From Acidobacteriota bacterium (GTDB lineage: Bacteria > Acidobacteriota > Terriglobia > Bryobacterales > JACQDG01): DNA of 6,091 nt. This document shows, piece after piece, positions 1 through 5,332 of this stretch. The notes beneath the pieces were generated by a model. It saw only the letters and a list, made by a program, of their open reading frames with translations, had not been told where the DNA came from and ran no database searches. Every line of letters starts with the position of its first letter. Positions within the stretch are counted from its first letter, which is position 1. A program made the translations under genes and the position numbers. The DNA lies in contig JACQDI010000498.1 in assembly GCA_016201195.1 (NCBI GenBank), positions 1-6,091 of the forward strand, written 5' to 3'.

Positions 1-1
1 C

Positions 2-1348
2 ATCAATGGGTTCGACGCCTCCAAAATCAACCCCGTCTCCGGCACCCCGGGCATTGTGACGTTCGCCAACCGCGACGGCTACTCCCGCTCCCTTTACAAC
101 GGCGACTACAACAACTTTATGCCCCGCTTCGGCTTCGCCTGGAGACCGTTCGGCTTCTCCCGCACCGTCGTTCGCGGCGGCTACGGCATCTTCTTCGGCC
201 CTCCGTTGCCCGGCTCCAACAACACCAGCGCTGGCTTCGAAACTTCGGGGTCGTTCACTTCGCCCGACAACGGCATCACGCCCGCCTTCCTGCTCCGCAA
301 CGGCTTCCCCGATACTTCGCGGCCCCAGCTCGGTCCCGGCTTCGGCGCCGTCCGCGTGGGCGAGGCTGTCCGGTTTAGCCCGGAGTTCCTCGACCCCAAC
401 CGCCGCATCGGGTACTCCCAGCAATGGAACTTCGTGGTCCAGCACGAGCTCGGCTGGCTGACCGTTGTGGAGCTCAGTTACGTCGGCAACGCGGGCCACA
501 AGCTCCCGGGCCCTTCCGCAAACATCAACCAGGTTCCACCGGCGCTCATGGGTCCTGGAAATGCCCAGATTCGCCGGCCCTTCCCCCAGTTCGGCAACGT
601 CAGCACGGTCACCCCTTTCTGGGGCAACTCCTCGTACCACGGCGTCAACGCCAAAATCGAAAAGCGGTTCTCCGGCGGCCTCAACTTCCTCTTTAACTAC
701 ACGTTCTCCAAGTTCATCGATGATGTCACGTCCAGCCAGGAGCTCGGGGTCGTCGGCGGAGGCATCCAGAACATCTATGACCGCCGCTCCGAAAAATCCC
801 TCTCCGGCAACGACGTCCGTAATCGCTTCGTCTTTTCTTCGGTGTACGAGCTACCCTGGGGCAAAGGCCGCCGCTGGCTCACCTCCGGACCGGCCGCTTT
901 CCTCCTCGGCGGCTGGGGACTCGGCGCTATTCTGACGCTCCAAGACGGCTCGCCCGACGGACTGGTCACCCAAACCAACACGACGAACGCGTTCAATGGC
1001 GTCCAGCGTGTCAATATTCTCCGCGACCCCTCGCTTCCCAAGTCTGAGCGCACCATCGAGCGCTACTTCGACACCACCGCCGTCGTCGCTCCGGCCCAGT
1101 TCACCTTCGGCAACGCTGGCCGCGCCATCCTCACCGGACCCGGCCTCGCCAACCTCGACCTCTCGCTGCTCAAGAACCATAACTTCGCGGAGCGCTACAA
1201 CCTCCAGTTCCGCCTCGAGTCCTTCAACGCCTTCAACCGCGTCAACCTCGAGGACCCCGGCCGCGCCCTCGGCGCCGCCAGCTTCGGGGTCATCTCGGAT
1301 TCGCGGAACGCACGAAACTTGCAACTTGGGCTGAAGCTGAGTTTTTGA
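2..1348 (+). CDS. TonB-dependent receptor-like outer-membrane beta-barrel, C-terminal part (5' truncated)
   Basis: The frame is open from base 2 to the TGA at 1346-1348, giving 448 residues with no start visible; a GTG at 56 is internal, because the frame continues through the window edge. Seen: alternating aromatic/polar strands such as NNFMPRFGFAWRPFG, a GGYGIFFG block, YSQQWNFVVQHELG followed by VVELSYVGNAGHKLPG, SSYHGVNAKIEKRFSGGLNFLFNYTFSKFIDD, and a last strand NLQLGLKLSF ending in phenylalanine, the usual terminal residue for BAM-assembled outer-membrane proteins. Known: this is the barrel of the large receptors expanded in Acidobacteriota, which usually have about 1000-1200 residues with an N-terminal carboxypeptidase-regulatory-like domain and a plug; here those would lie upstream of the window. 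Inferred: outer-membrane uptake or binding of a large substrate, perhaps a polysaccharide or peptide; the substrate cannot be read from this part. No frameshift or internal stop is seen, so it looks intact where visible. Confidence 0.9.
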   Translation: MNGFDASKINPVSGTPGIVTFANRDGYSRSLYNGDYNNFMPRFGFAWRPFGFSRTVVRGGYGIFFGPPLPGSNNTSAGFETSGSFTSPDNGITPAFLLRNGFPDTSRPQLGPGFGAVRVGEAVRFSPEFLDPNRRIGYSQQWNFVVQHELGWLTVVELSYVGNAGHKLPGPSANINQVPPALMGPGNAQIRRPFPQFGNVSTVTPFWGNSSYHGVNAKIEKRFSGGLNFLFNYTFSKFIDDVTSSQELGVVGGGIQNIYDRRSEKSLSGNDVRNRFVFSSVYELPWGKGRRWLTSGPAAFLLGGWGLGAILTLQDGSPDGLVTQTNTTNAFNGVQRVNILRDPSLPKSERTIERYFDTTAVVAPAQFTFGNAGRAILTGPGLANLDLSLLKNHNFAERYNLQFRLESFNAFNRVNLEDPGRALGAASFGVISDSRNARNLQLGLKLSF

Positions 1349-1434
1349 ACGGATGTCACAGCGTGCAATGACTGGCAGGCATTGGTTTCGAAAGTCAACG
1401 GTCTTGTCGTGGCATCGACGGCCAACGCCTCTGG

Positions 1435-1455
1435 GGTCAACAGTCGGCGGTCGGC
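1435..1455. repeat. Short heptamer array (3 units) upstream of the toxin-antitoxin genes
   Basis: Three consecutive 7-bp units read GGTCAAC, AGTCGGC and GGTCGGC. A 10-bp near-copy of the first junction, GTCAACGGTC at 1394-1403, recurs as GTCAACAGTC at 1436-1445. The remainder of the 1349-1486 spacer shows no gene, no hairpin followed by a T-run, and no clear promoter other than the one at 1491-1519. The array is short and could be chance, but the same 7-bp period recurs in other gaps of this window. Confidence 0.4.
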
Positions 1456-1487
1456 TGCACCCCGTTTAGGCGACCTTGACTCGCGCG

Positions 1488-1503
1488 TACTTGACAGCAA
1501 GTA
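1488..1503. promoter_or_regulatory. Perfect inverted repeat, candidate antitoxin operator
   Basis: TACTTG at 1488-1493 and CAAGTA at 1498-1503 are exact reverse complements separated by ACAG. The left arm and spacer contain the -35 hexamer TTGACA (1491-1496), so a dimeric HTH protein bound here would block RNA polymerase. In HigBA-type modules the antitoxin, or the toxin-antitoxin complex, usually represses its own promoter through such a palindrome. Assignment as the operator of the downstream antitoxin is inference from position and symmetry. Confidence 0.6.
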
Positions 1504-1519
1504 GAAATACCTGCATATT
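1491..1519 (+). promoter_or_regulatory. Sigma-70-type promoter of the toxin-antitoxin operon
   Basis: A consensus -35 box TTGACA (1491-1496) is followed after 17 bp by CATATT (1514-1519), four of six matches to TATAAT, in a locally AT-richer stretch. Transcription would be expected to start at about 1525-1527, on or next to the toxin GTG at 1525, so the message would be leaderless or nearly so. The palindrome at 1488-1503 overlaps the -35 box, which suggests autorepression. Confidence 0.6.
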
Positions 1520-1524
1520 GAGTT

Positions 1525-1875
1525 GTGTCGGACAAGCCCCTGTTTTGGCTTGGGTCGTCGCGTAGCGAGGTGAAGGCTTTTCCGGCTGATGCTCGGCGGG
1601 TTGCCGGCTTTCAGCTCCGCCGCGTACAGCGGGGCCTTGAACCGAACGACTGGAAGCCGATGCCTGATGTTAGCCCGGGTGTTCAAGAGATCCGCATCCA
1701 CACCGGGCTCGAACACCGGGTCTTCTACGTGGCGAAGTTTACCGAGGGCATCTACGTGCTTCACGCCTTCGAGAAACGATCTAGGAAGACGCCCAAGCAA
1801 CACGTGAAATTGGGGCGGGATCGATTTCGGGCCCTGCTTATGAGGAGATGGACGCAAGATGCCGCCACAGGATAG
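1525..1875 (+). CDS. HigB/RelE-type toxin, phage Gp49-like (DUF891-type) family
   Basis: 116 residues, a normal length for the family. Family recognised from the order of conserved blocks: KPLFWLGSS at residues 4-12, the FP-DARR segment (19-25), DWKPMP (42-47), GVQEIRI (52-58), the RVFYVAKF core strand (65-72), VLHAFEK (78-84) and KTP (88-90). Known: this RelE-superfamily branch (PF05973) is generally linked to ribosome-dependent mRNA cleavage and growth arrest, neutralised by a cognate HTH antitoxin. Start: an in-frame TGA at 1519-1521 leaves GTG 1525 as the first possible start, and the conserved N-terminal block begins three residues later, so a later start would remove family sequence. 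No good Shine-Dalgarno precedes it, and the predicted transcription start falls on the GTG. The 3' end overlaps the antitoxin gene by 17 bp. Toxin-first order is typical of higBA. Activity is inferred from family, not shown. Confidence 0.88.
   Translation: MSDKPLFWLGSSRSEVKAFPADARRVAGFQLRRVQRGLEPNDWKPMPDVSPGVQEIRIHTGLEHRVFYVAKFTEGIYVLHAFEKRSRKTPKQHVKLGRDRFRALLMRRWTQDAATG
1842..1847 (+). promoter_or_regulatory. Ribosome binding site of the antitoxin gene, inside the toxin gene
   Basis: GAGGAG lies 11 nt before the ATG at 1859, within the last codons of the toxin. It is a much stronger site than anything before the toxin GTG. The contrast would favour antitoxin synthesis over toxin synthesis from the shared message, as expected for a safe toxin-antitoxin ratio. 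Confidence 0.6.
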
Positions 1876-2179
1876 AGCCAAGGTGACTCGGTCGAGCGGC
1901 AACGTTTTCCTCGATCTCGGTTTCCCCCCCGAGGAGGCCGAACATCTGTTCATTCGTTCGGACCTCATGGTCCAGCTCCAGAAAGTGATCGCGTCTCGAG
2001 GTCTGAAGGACGCCGAAGCGGCCAAGATTCTCCGGGTGAACCGATCCCGTCTTCGCGATCTCCTGCGGGGCCGCGTCGACCTGTTCACCACCGACGCGCT
2101 GATCGATATGCTTGCTCGCCTTGGTGTCCACGTGCGGCTCGTCCTGAAGGCAGCCCCACGGCGTCTCAAGGTCGCCTAA
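1859..2179 (+). CDS. XRE-family HTH antitoxin (HigA-like) paired with the upstream toxin
   Basis: 106 residues from ATG 1859 to TAA 2177-2179. The N-terminal RSSGNVFLDLGFPPEEAEHL segment and the following HTH (about residues 37-75) match small antitoxins of the HTH_37 kind that accompany Gp49-like toxins: helix DAEAAKIL (51-58), a turn, then recognition helix NRSRLRDLLRG (61-71), followed by RVDLFTTDALIDMLARLGV. Expected role: binds and neutralises the toxin and represses the shared promoter, probably through the palindrome at 1488-1503. The start is supported by GAGGAG at 1842-1847; the reading frame overlaps the toxin end by 17 bp, so translation is likely coupled. Oddity: the residue in the HTH turn, usually glycine, is arginine (R59), and the recognition helix is unusually rich in arginine. 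The gene ends seven bases before a heptamer array and converges on the 602-aa gene. Confidence 0.88.
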   Translation: MPPQDRAKVTRSSGNVFLDLGFPPEEAEHLFIRSDLMVQLQKVIASRGLKDAEAAKILRVNRSRLRDLLRGRVDLFTTDALIDMLARLGVHVRLVLKAAPRRLKVA

Positions 2180-2185
2180 CGAACA

Positions 2186-2227
2186 TTCTGTCTTCTGTAT
2201 TCTGACTCCTGACTCCTGATTCCCGCC
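2186..2227. repeat. Heptamer tandem array (6 units) filling the gap between convergent genes
   Basis: Six in-phase 7-bp units run TTCTGTC, TTCTGTA, TTCTGAC, TCCTGAC, TCCTGAT, TCCCGCC. They occupy nearly the whole 49-bp space between the antitoxin stop (2179) and the stop of the - strand gene (2229). The units drift gradually, as in slipped-strand arrays that have decayed. No hairpin or T-run is present, so this is not a normal bidirectional terminator. It resembles the short tandemly repeated heptamers known from cyanobacterial intergenic DNA and, as I recall, from Acidobacteriota. Confidence 0.75.
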
Positions 2228-2228
2228 C

Positions 2229-4037
2229 TCACCTCTTCAACGACAGCCGAAATCTGTAGTTAGAGGCGCCGGGCTTGTCGTCGACGATGCGGATCTTGGC
2301 GGTGAACTGGTTGCCGGCGTTGGGCCACTCGAGCAGGCGCACCGTCCCGCGTCCCTCGATGTCGTCGAGCTTGACGTCGTTCAGCTCCTGCAGAGGCAGG
2401 GGTTCGTTCAGCTCCTGCAGAGGCAGGGGTTGCGATAACTTGTAGCGAATCTCGTCGATGGGGCGGCCGCTCAGGTATTCCACTTCGATCTGATCCCCGT
2501 GAATGTAGAGGTAGATGGCGCCGTCAACCCGGGCGCGGAACTCGAGCTGGCCGTTATGGTCCTTGAGCCGATAGTTGGGCTTTTCCGCGGGAGGGGAGAG
2601 CGGGTGACGCTCGCCGCCGGGTGAGGAGCGCGGAGCCGCGGCGAAACTGGTCGTCGGGGGCAAGGCGGTTATGGTCTCCGGTCCGGCCTTTCCTTGGAGG
2701 TAAGAGTTGTAGATGTAGTCCAATGAGAACGGCACGCCGGAGGGCAATTTCAGGGTCACGGAAACGGCGTAAGCGGGGTCCAGGCCCCATTGGCCGGGGG
2801 CAAGGAGCTTGCGGTTCAGAGCCAGGGTGTCGTGCCAGCCCCAGAACGGCCGGGCCTGGTTGGCGAAGTACTTGCGGCCCAGGAAGGCGCCGGCGATCTC
2901 GCTGGCCGCGGCGCGGGGCCGGTTTCCGTAGGGCGCGTAGCGGGAGAAATCGTCGAAGGTGCGGCTCTCGAGACCCTGCCGCGAGGTGGCGCGCGGCCAC
3001 CACTGCTCGGCGGCGTTGAGCAGTTCATACGAGACGTCGCGATCATTGGGGTGCCGGGGACGGCCCGCCACGCCGCCAAAGCGGTACACGACGCCGGTGG
3101 AGGCGAGGAACTCCTGGCGCTCCGGGGAGAACCGGGAGCGCTCCCCGTCGGCCGCCCCGAACACGCCGTGGCCGCCGGACTCGATGAACACCACAGGATG
3201 CGACTCTTTCCACATTCGCAGCTCGCCGTTGATTTGGTGGACGCCGTCGTGGATGCGGGAATCGGAGGTATAGGAATAGATGTTGTTTTGGGCCAGGGTC
3301 TGCATCACCTGGGGCCGGCCGTACTTGGTGCCGTCCTTGCGGATGGTGAGCACCAGGCCCCCGCTGTCGTTTTCGTGGCAGGCGCTGCCGGTGCAGTGAT
3401 CGGAATAGCGGCGGGGATGGTAGAAATCGTAGACCAGGAAGTAGTGGGTGGCGGTCTCCATGGCGGCGTAGTAGACGTAGGCCTGGGAACTGCCGGTGAG
3501 GAGACTGTCCCAGTTGTTGTCGCCGCGCCAGTCGCCATCGTAGTCCAGGCGCGCCAGGAAATCGGCCTTCGGCTCGAACCAGGTCTCCTGGGCGACCAGG
3601 GGTGCGTAGTGTTCAGCGAGGTCGCGGTAGACGTCGCGAGCCTGCGACTCGGGTCCAAAGGAGACCGATTCGGCGGCCTTGTGGGACGGCGCGGCCGGGG
3701 TGACTTCGATTTCGGCCGCCAGCCGCTGGGATTTGAAGCGGGCTTCGATGGCGTACTTGCCGGTTTTGGCCGGAGCCGTGTAGAGGACGCCGAGGGTGTC
3801 CTCGGAGTTGGGGAGATGGAAGGGCCTGGAAGTCCAGCCGCCGTCCCGGTCCACAACGCGGACGGCGAGACCCTCGGGCATGGCCCCGCCCCGCGGCCGG
3901 TCCCCGCCGGTGAAGCGCAACTGGATGGTGGCGGTCTCGAAGGGCCGGACGATCTCGCGCCCCGGCTCCACGCGCACCTCCACAGCGGCCCAAAGCAGGG
4001 CGGGCAGGGCGAGGAGGGTGTAGCGGTAGCCAGCCAT
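2229..4037 (-). CDS. Exported 602-aa protein of unknown function with HENDSGG and ESGGHG motifs
   Basis: Signal peptide: MAGYRYTLLALPALLWAA (1-18) then mature VEVRVEPG. Residues 19-113 look like a beta-rich Ig-type domain (ATIQLRF, GVLYTAPAKTGKYAIEARF). The core, about 135-450, has HYAPLVAQETW (143-153), an acidic DYDGDWRGDNNW (165-176), AYVYYAAMETATHYFLVYDFYHP (186-208), two cysteines at 215 and 220, HENDSGG (221-227), VVFIESGGHGVF (282-293) and WWPRATS. A Pro/Gly/Ser-rich linker (455-487) leads to a C-terminal beta domain with a 9-residue tandem duplication PLPLQELN(E/D) at 537-554. The HENDSGG and SGGHG blocks faintly recall the H-x-x-D-x-E and G-S-H-A motifs of VPS62/NPP1-like secreted folds; this is a weak inference, and no catalytic function is claimed. 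Start: an in-frame TGA at 4044-4046 makes ATG 4037 the first start and it yields the signal peptide, but it has no Shine-Dalgarno and lies in a heptamer array. It may be transcribed with the upstream 193-aa gene, 82 bp away. Confidence 0.85.
   Translation of the reverse strand: MAGYRYTLLALPALLWAAVEVRVEPGREIVRPFETATIQLRFTGGDRPRGGAMPEGLAVRVVDRDGGWTSRPFHLPNSEDTLGVLYTAPAKTGKYAIEARFKSQRLAAEIEVTPAAPSHKAAESVSFGPESQARDVYRDLAEHYAPLVAQETWFEPKADFLARLDYDGDWRGDNNWDSLLTGSSQAYVYYAAMETATHYFLVYDFYHPRRYSDHCTGSACHENDSGGLVLTIRKDGTKYGRPQVMQTLAQNNIYSYTSDSRIHDGVHQINGELRMWKESHPVVFIESGGHGVFGAADGERSRFSPERQEFLASTGVVYRFGGVAGRPRHPNDRDVSYELLNAAEQWWPRATSRQGLESRTFDDFSRYAPYGNRPRAAASEIAGAFLGRKYFANQARPFWGWHDTLALNRKLLAPGQWGLDPAYAVSVTLKLPSGVPFSLDYIYNSYLQGKAGPETITALPPTTSFAAAPRSSPGGERHPLSPPAEKPNYRLKDHNGQLEFRARVDGAIYLYIHGDQIEVEYLSGRPIDEIRYKLSQPLPLQELNEPLPLQELNDVKLDDIEGRGTVRLLEWPNAGNQFTAKIRIVDDKPGASNYRFRLSLKR
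2377..2431. repeat. Exact 27-bp tandem duplication inside the 602-aa gene
   Basis: Bases 2377-2403 are repeated exactly at 2404-2430, with one further matching base at 2431. The period of 27 keeps the frame and duplicates nine residues (PLPLQELN plus E or D) in the C-terminal domain. The absence of any difference between copies points to a recent event or ongoing length variation. Confidence 0.95.
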
Positions 4038-4117
4038 CAGCCGTCAGCCGAAGGAACGATGTTAGCACCGGCCGCTAGCCGATAGCTGGCCCCTGGCACC
4101 TGACACCTGACACCTGA
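4028..4117. repeat. Degenerate heptamer array spanning the 193-aa/602-aa gene junction
   Basis: The clearest part is three exact CACCTGA units at 4097-4117, preceded in phase by CCCCTGG (4090-4096) and TAGCTGG (4083-4089). At the other end, read on the - strand, GCTGACG (4048-4042), GCTGATG (4041-4035) and GCTGGCT (4034-4028) are again 7-bp units, the middle one holding the ATG start of the 602-aa gene. Between them the pattern is blurred. A bulged 8-bp hairpin can be drawn at 4070-4077/4083-4091, but no T-run follows on either strand. Confidence 0.65.
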
Positions 4118-4119
4118 AC

Positions 4120-4701
4120 CTACTTCCCCAGCTTGCGGGCCCTGGCGTAGGCCGCTGCCAGCTCCTTGGTGATCTTCTCGGCCACGTCGGCGCTGGAGCC
4201 CTTGTACTTGGCGCCGAGGCTTTCCTGGGTGGCGGACCAGAGCACGTCGCCGTCGCGGGAGACCAGGCGCAGGGAGGCCAGCGCTTCGTGTTTCCGCTCG
4301 CGGGAATAGCGATCGTCGGTTTCGCCGGCGCCGAACGTGCCGGAGATGGTGTCGTCTTCGGTGCGGTCACGGTTACGCACGCGGCCCCCGGCGCGCACGT
4401 TGATGCCCTCGCGCGAGGCGCGCACCTCGGTGAACACCAGGTCCTCGGCCGAGCCGCGCAGGTAGGCGTCGGCGCGCTCCTCATCCTCGGTGACGATGAA
4501 CAGGCGGGAGCGCTGGAGCGCGGCGATCACCATGTCGCGGATCTGGGTGGCAGTGTCGCCGCCGGAGAGTTTATCCACGTAGACGCGGCGGATGGAGAGC
4601 ATCTGGCGCAGATGCTGCTGCTCGATCTGCTCCGGCGAAAGAGGGGGCTCGGTCTCCTGCGCCCACACGGCGACTGCCAGCACGCAGAGAAGAAGCCGCA
4701 T
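4120..4701 (-). CDS. Small exported protein, CsgG/LpoB-like fold suspected, function unknown
   Basis: 193 residues. Signal peptide MRLLLCVLAVAVWA (1-14) with a VWA/Q cleavage site; Cys6 has no proper lipobox around it, so a soluble periplasmic or exported protein is more likely than a lipoprotein. The mature part has an acidic helix (SPEQIEQQHLRQML, 22-35), RRVYVDKLSGGDTATQIRDMVIAALQRSRLFIVTEDEERADAYLRGSAEDLVF (38-90), a variable polar middle (95-135), then LASLRLVSRDGDVLWSATQES (141-161) and a C-terminal helix (172-188). The order 'strand, helix, R-LF-V, E-ADA-L-G, then RLV--DGDVLW' is that of CsgG/TolB-N-like periplasmic domains, an inference from pattern only. I recall similar proteins in Acidobacteriota, without a named role. 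The start is firm: AAGGAG lies 6 nt before ATG 4701, and the upstream gene ends two bases earlier, so the two are translationally coupled. Confidence 0.85.
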   Translation of the reverse strand: MRLLLCVLAVAVWAQETEPPLSPEQIEQQHLRQMLSIRRVYVDKLSGGDTATQIRDMVIAALQRSRLFIVTEDEERADAYLRGSAEDLVFTEVRASREGINVRAGGRVRNRDRTEDDTISGTFGAGETDDRYSRERKHEALASLRLVSRDGDVLWSATQESLGAKYKGSSADVAEKITKELAAAYARARKLGK

Positions 4702-4703
4702 GG

Positions 4704-5174
4704 TCAGCTCCTTCCGGCCTTGCGGGCCTCGTCGTCCTCGTACTCGATCTTGCGCCCGGTGCGGGCCTCCATGCTGGCCAGGGTGCCGCGGACGATGCTC
4801 TTGCCCAGCTCCAGGACCGCCGCCTGCTGCTTGCCCTGCTCGTCGAGGAAGTTGATGGTCAGGTAGTGCCGGCGTTTCTTCGACAGCAGCAAGACGGGGG
4901 AAACGGCGAGGGCCAAGCCCAGGCGGCGCCCGGCCTTTTGGCCGTATTCGAGGGTATTCACCTGCTGGTAGGGAATAGTCAGCTTCCCCTTCTTGTAGGT
5001 GAACGTAAAGTGGTGCTCGTCGGTGGTGGCTACGGCTCCTTCGGTGTTTTCAGTCAGCGCGGCGATGGTGCCGCCGCGGTAGACCGCCCTATCGCTGGGG
5101 ATGCCGCCCAGCAGAGCCGGCGAAATGGCATTCGCAAAGAAAACCGCCACCATGAAAACTGCAAGCCTTTTCAT
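4704..5174 (-). CDS. Small exported or membrane-anchored protein, function unknown, first gene of a two-gene operon
   Basis: 156 residues from ATG 5174. N-terminal signal sequence MKRLAVFMVAVFFANA (1-16) with an ANA cleavage site. The mature part starts GGIPSDRAVYRGGTIAAL, continues through a beta-rich stretch (HHFTFTYKKGKLTIPYQQVNTLEYGQKAGRR, 54-84), a short hydrophobic segment LGLALAVSPVLLL (85-97) followed by basic SKKRRHYLTI, and ends with GKSIVRGTLASMEARTGRKIEYEDDEARKAGRS. I recognise this layout from acidobacterial hypothetical proteins but know no function. Start choice: a longer frame reaches an ATG at 5204, but that codon overlaps the -10 box of the predicted promoter; the chosen ATG has GGAG 8 nt upstream and begins the signal peptide exactly. 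The stop is two bases before the next ATG (the 193-aa gene), so the two genes share one message. Confidence 0.85.
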   Translation of the reverse strand: MKRLAVFMVAVFFANAISPALLGGIPSDRAVYRGGTIAALTENTEGAVATTDEHHFTFTYKKGKLTIPYQQVNTLEYGQKAGRRLGLALAVSPVLLLSKKRRHYLTINFLDEQGKQQAAVLELGKSIVRGTLASMEARTGRKIEYEDDEARKAGRS

Positions 5175-5202
5175 GGGCGTTTCTCCGCGATGGTACGAAC
5201 CC

Positions 5203-5232
5203 ATTATGGTCGCCGGATTTCGCGGAAGTCAA
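5203..5232 (-). promoter_or_regulatory. Promoter of the two-gene exported-protein operon
   Basis: On the - strand TTGACT (5232-5227, five of six to consensus) is followed by an 18-bp spacer and CATAAT (5208-5203, five of six). Transcription would start near 5196, leaving a leader of about 22 nt that contains the GGAG Shine-Dalgarno in front of ATG 5174. Confidence 0.65.
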
Positions 5233-5240
5233 GCTTTCCC

Positions 5241-5268
5241 AGGTGTCGGAGGTGTCGGCAGGTGTCGG
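5241..5268. repeat. Three direct repeats just upstream of the operon promoter
   Basis: AGGTGTCGG occurs exactly at 5241-5249, 5250-5258 and 5260-5268, with steps of 9 and 10 bp, about one helical turn. Read on the - strand the unit is CCGACACCT, and the last copy ends 8 bp before the -35 box. The GACACCT core also occurs in the heptamer array at 4097-4117, so this may be either an activator site or another piece of the same repeat family. Confidence 0.7.
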
Positions 5269-5301
5269 TGGCGGGTCATCCGTTTGAACAATCCATGCCA
5301 G

Positions 5302-5321
5302 CTAACTAACTAACTAACTAA
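5302..5321. repeat. Tetranucleotide tandem repeat (CTAA)5
   Basis: Five exact CTAA units stand in the spacer between hemD and the two-gene operon. GCTAA at the left edge (5301-5305) and TTAGC at 5328-5332 are inverted copies flanking most of the tract. The tract lies about 70 bp upstream of the operon -35 box and outside any gene I support. Confidence 0.85.
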
Positions 5322-5332
5322 ACTAGATTAGC

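Noticed and set aside
1366..1384. CAATG/CATTG inverted repeat after the receptor gene as a terminator
   Set aside because: Only five base pairs with a 9-base loop and no T-run.
1195..2169. - strand open frame of 324 codons across the receptor end and the toxin-antitoxin genes
   Set aside because: It is antisense to three well-supported + strand genes and crosses their regulatory region; the product is Arg/Ser-rich and unlike any family.
2790..4085. Long + strand open frame of 431 codons opposite the 602-aa gene
   Set aside because: Its translation is low-complexity Gly/Ala/Val-rich without domain patterns, and it lies fully antisense to a gene with a signal peptide and ordered domains. Long antisense frames are expected at this GC content.
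4070..4091. Hairpin as a rho-independent terminator between the 193-aa and 602-aa genes
   Set aside because: The stem has a bulge and there is no T-run on either strand; it is better explained by the heptamer array.
4083..4117. Heptamer array considered as a CRISPR remnant
   Set aside because: Units are 7 bp with no spacers between them and no cas genes nearby.
5175..5204. Upstream ATG at 5204 as start of the 156-aa gene
   Set aside because: That codon overlaps the predicted -10 box, adds a polar stretch before a perfect signal peptide, and has no Shine-Dalgarno; ATG 5174 has GGAG at good spacing.
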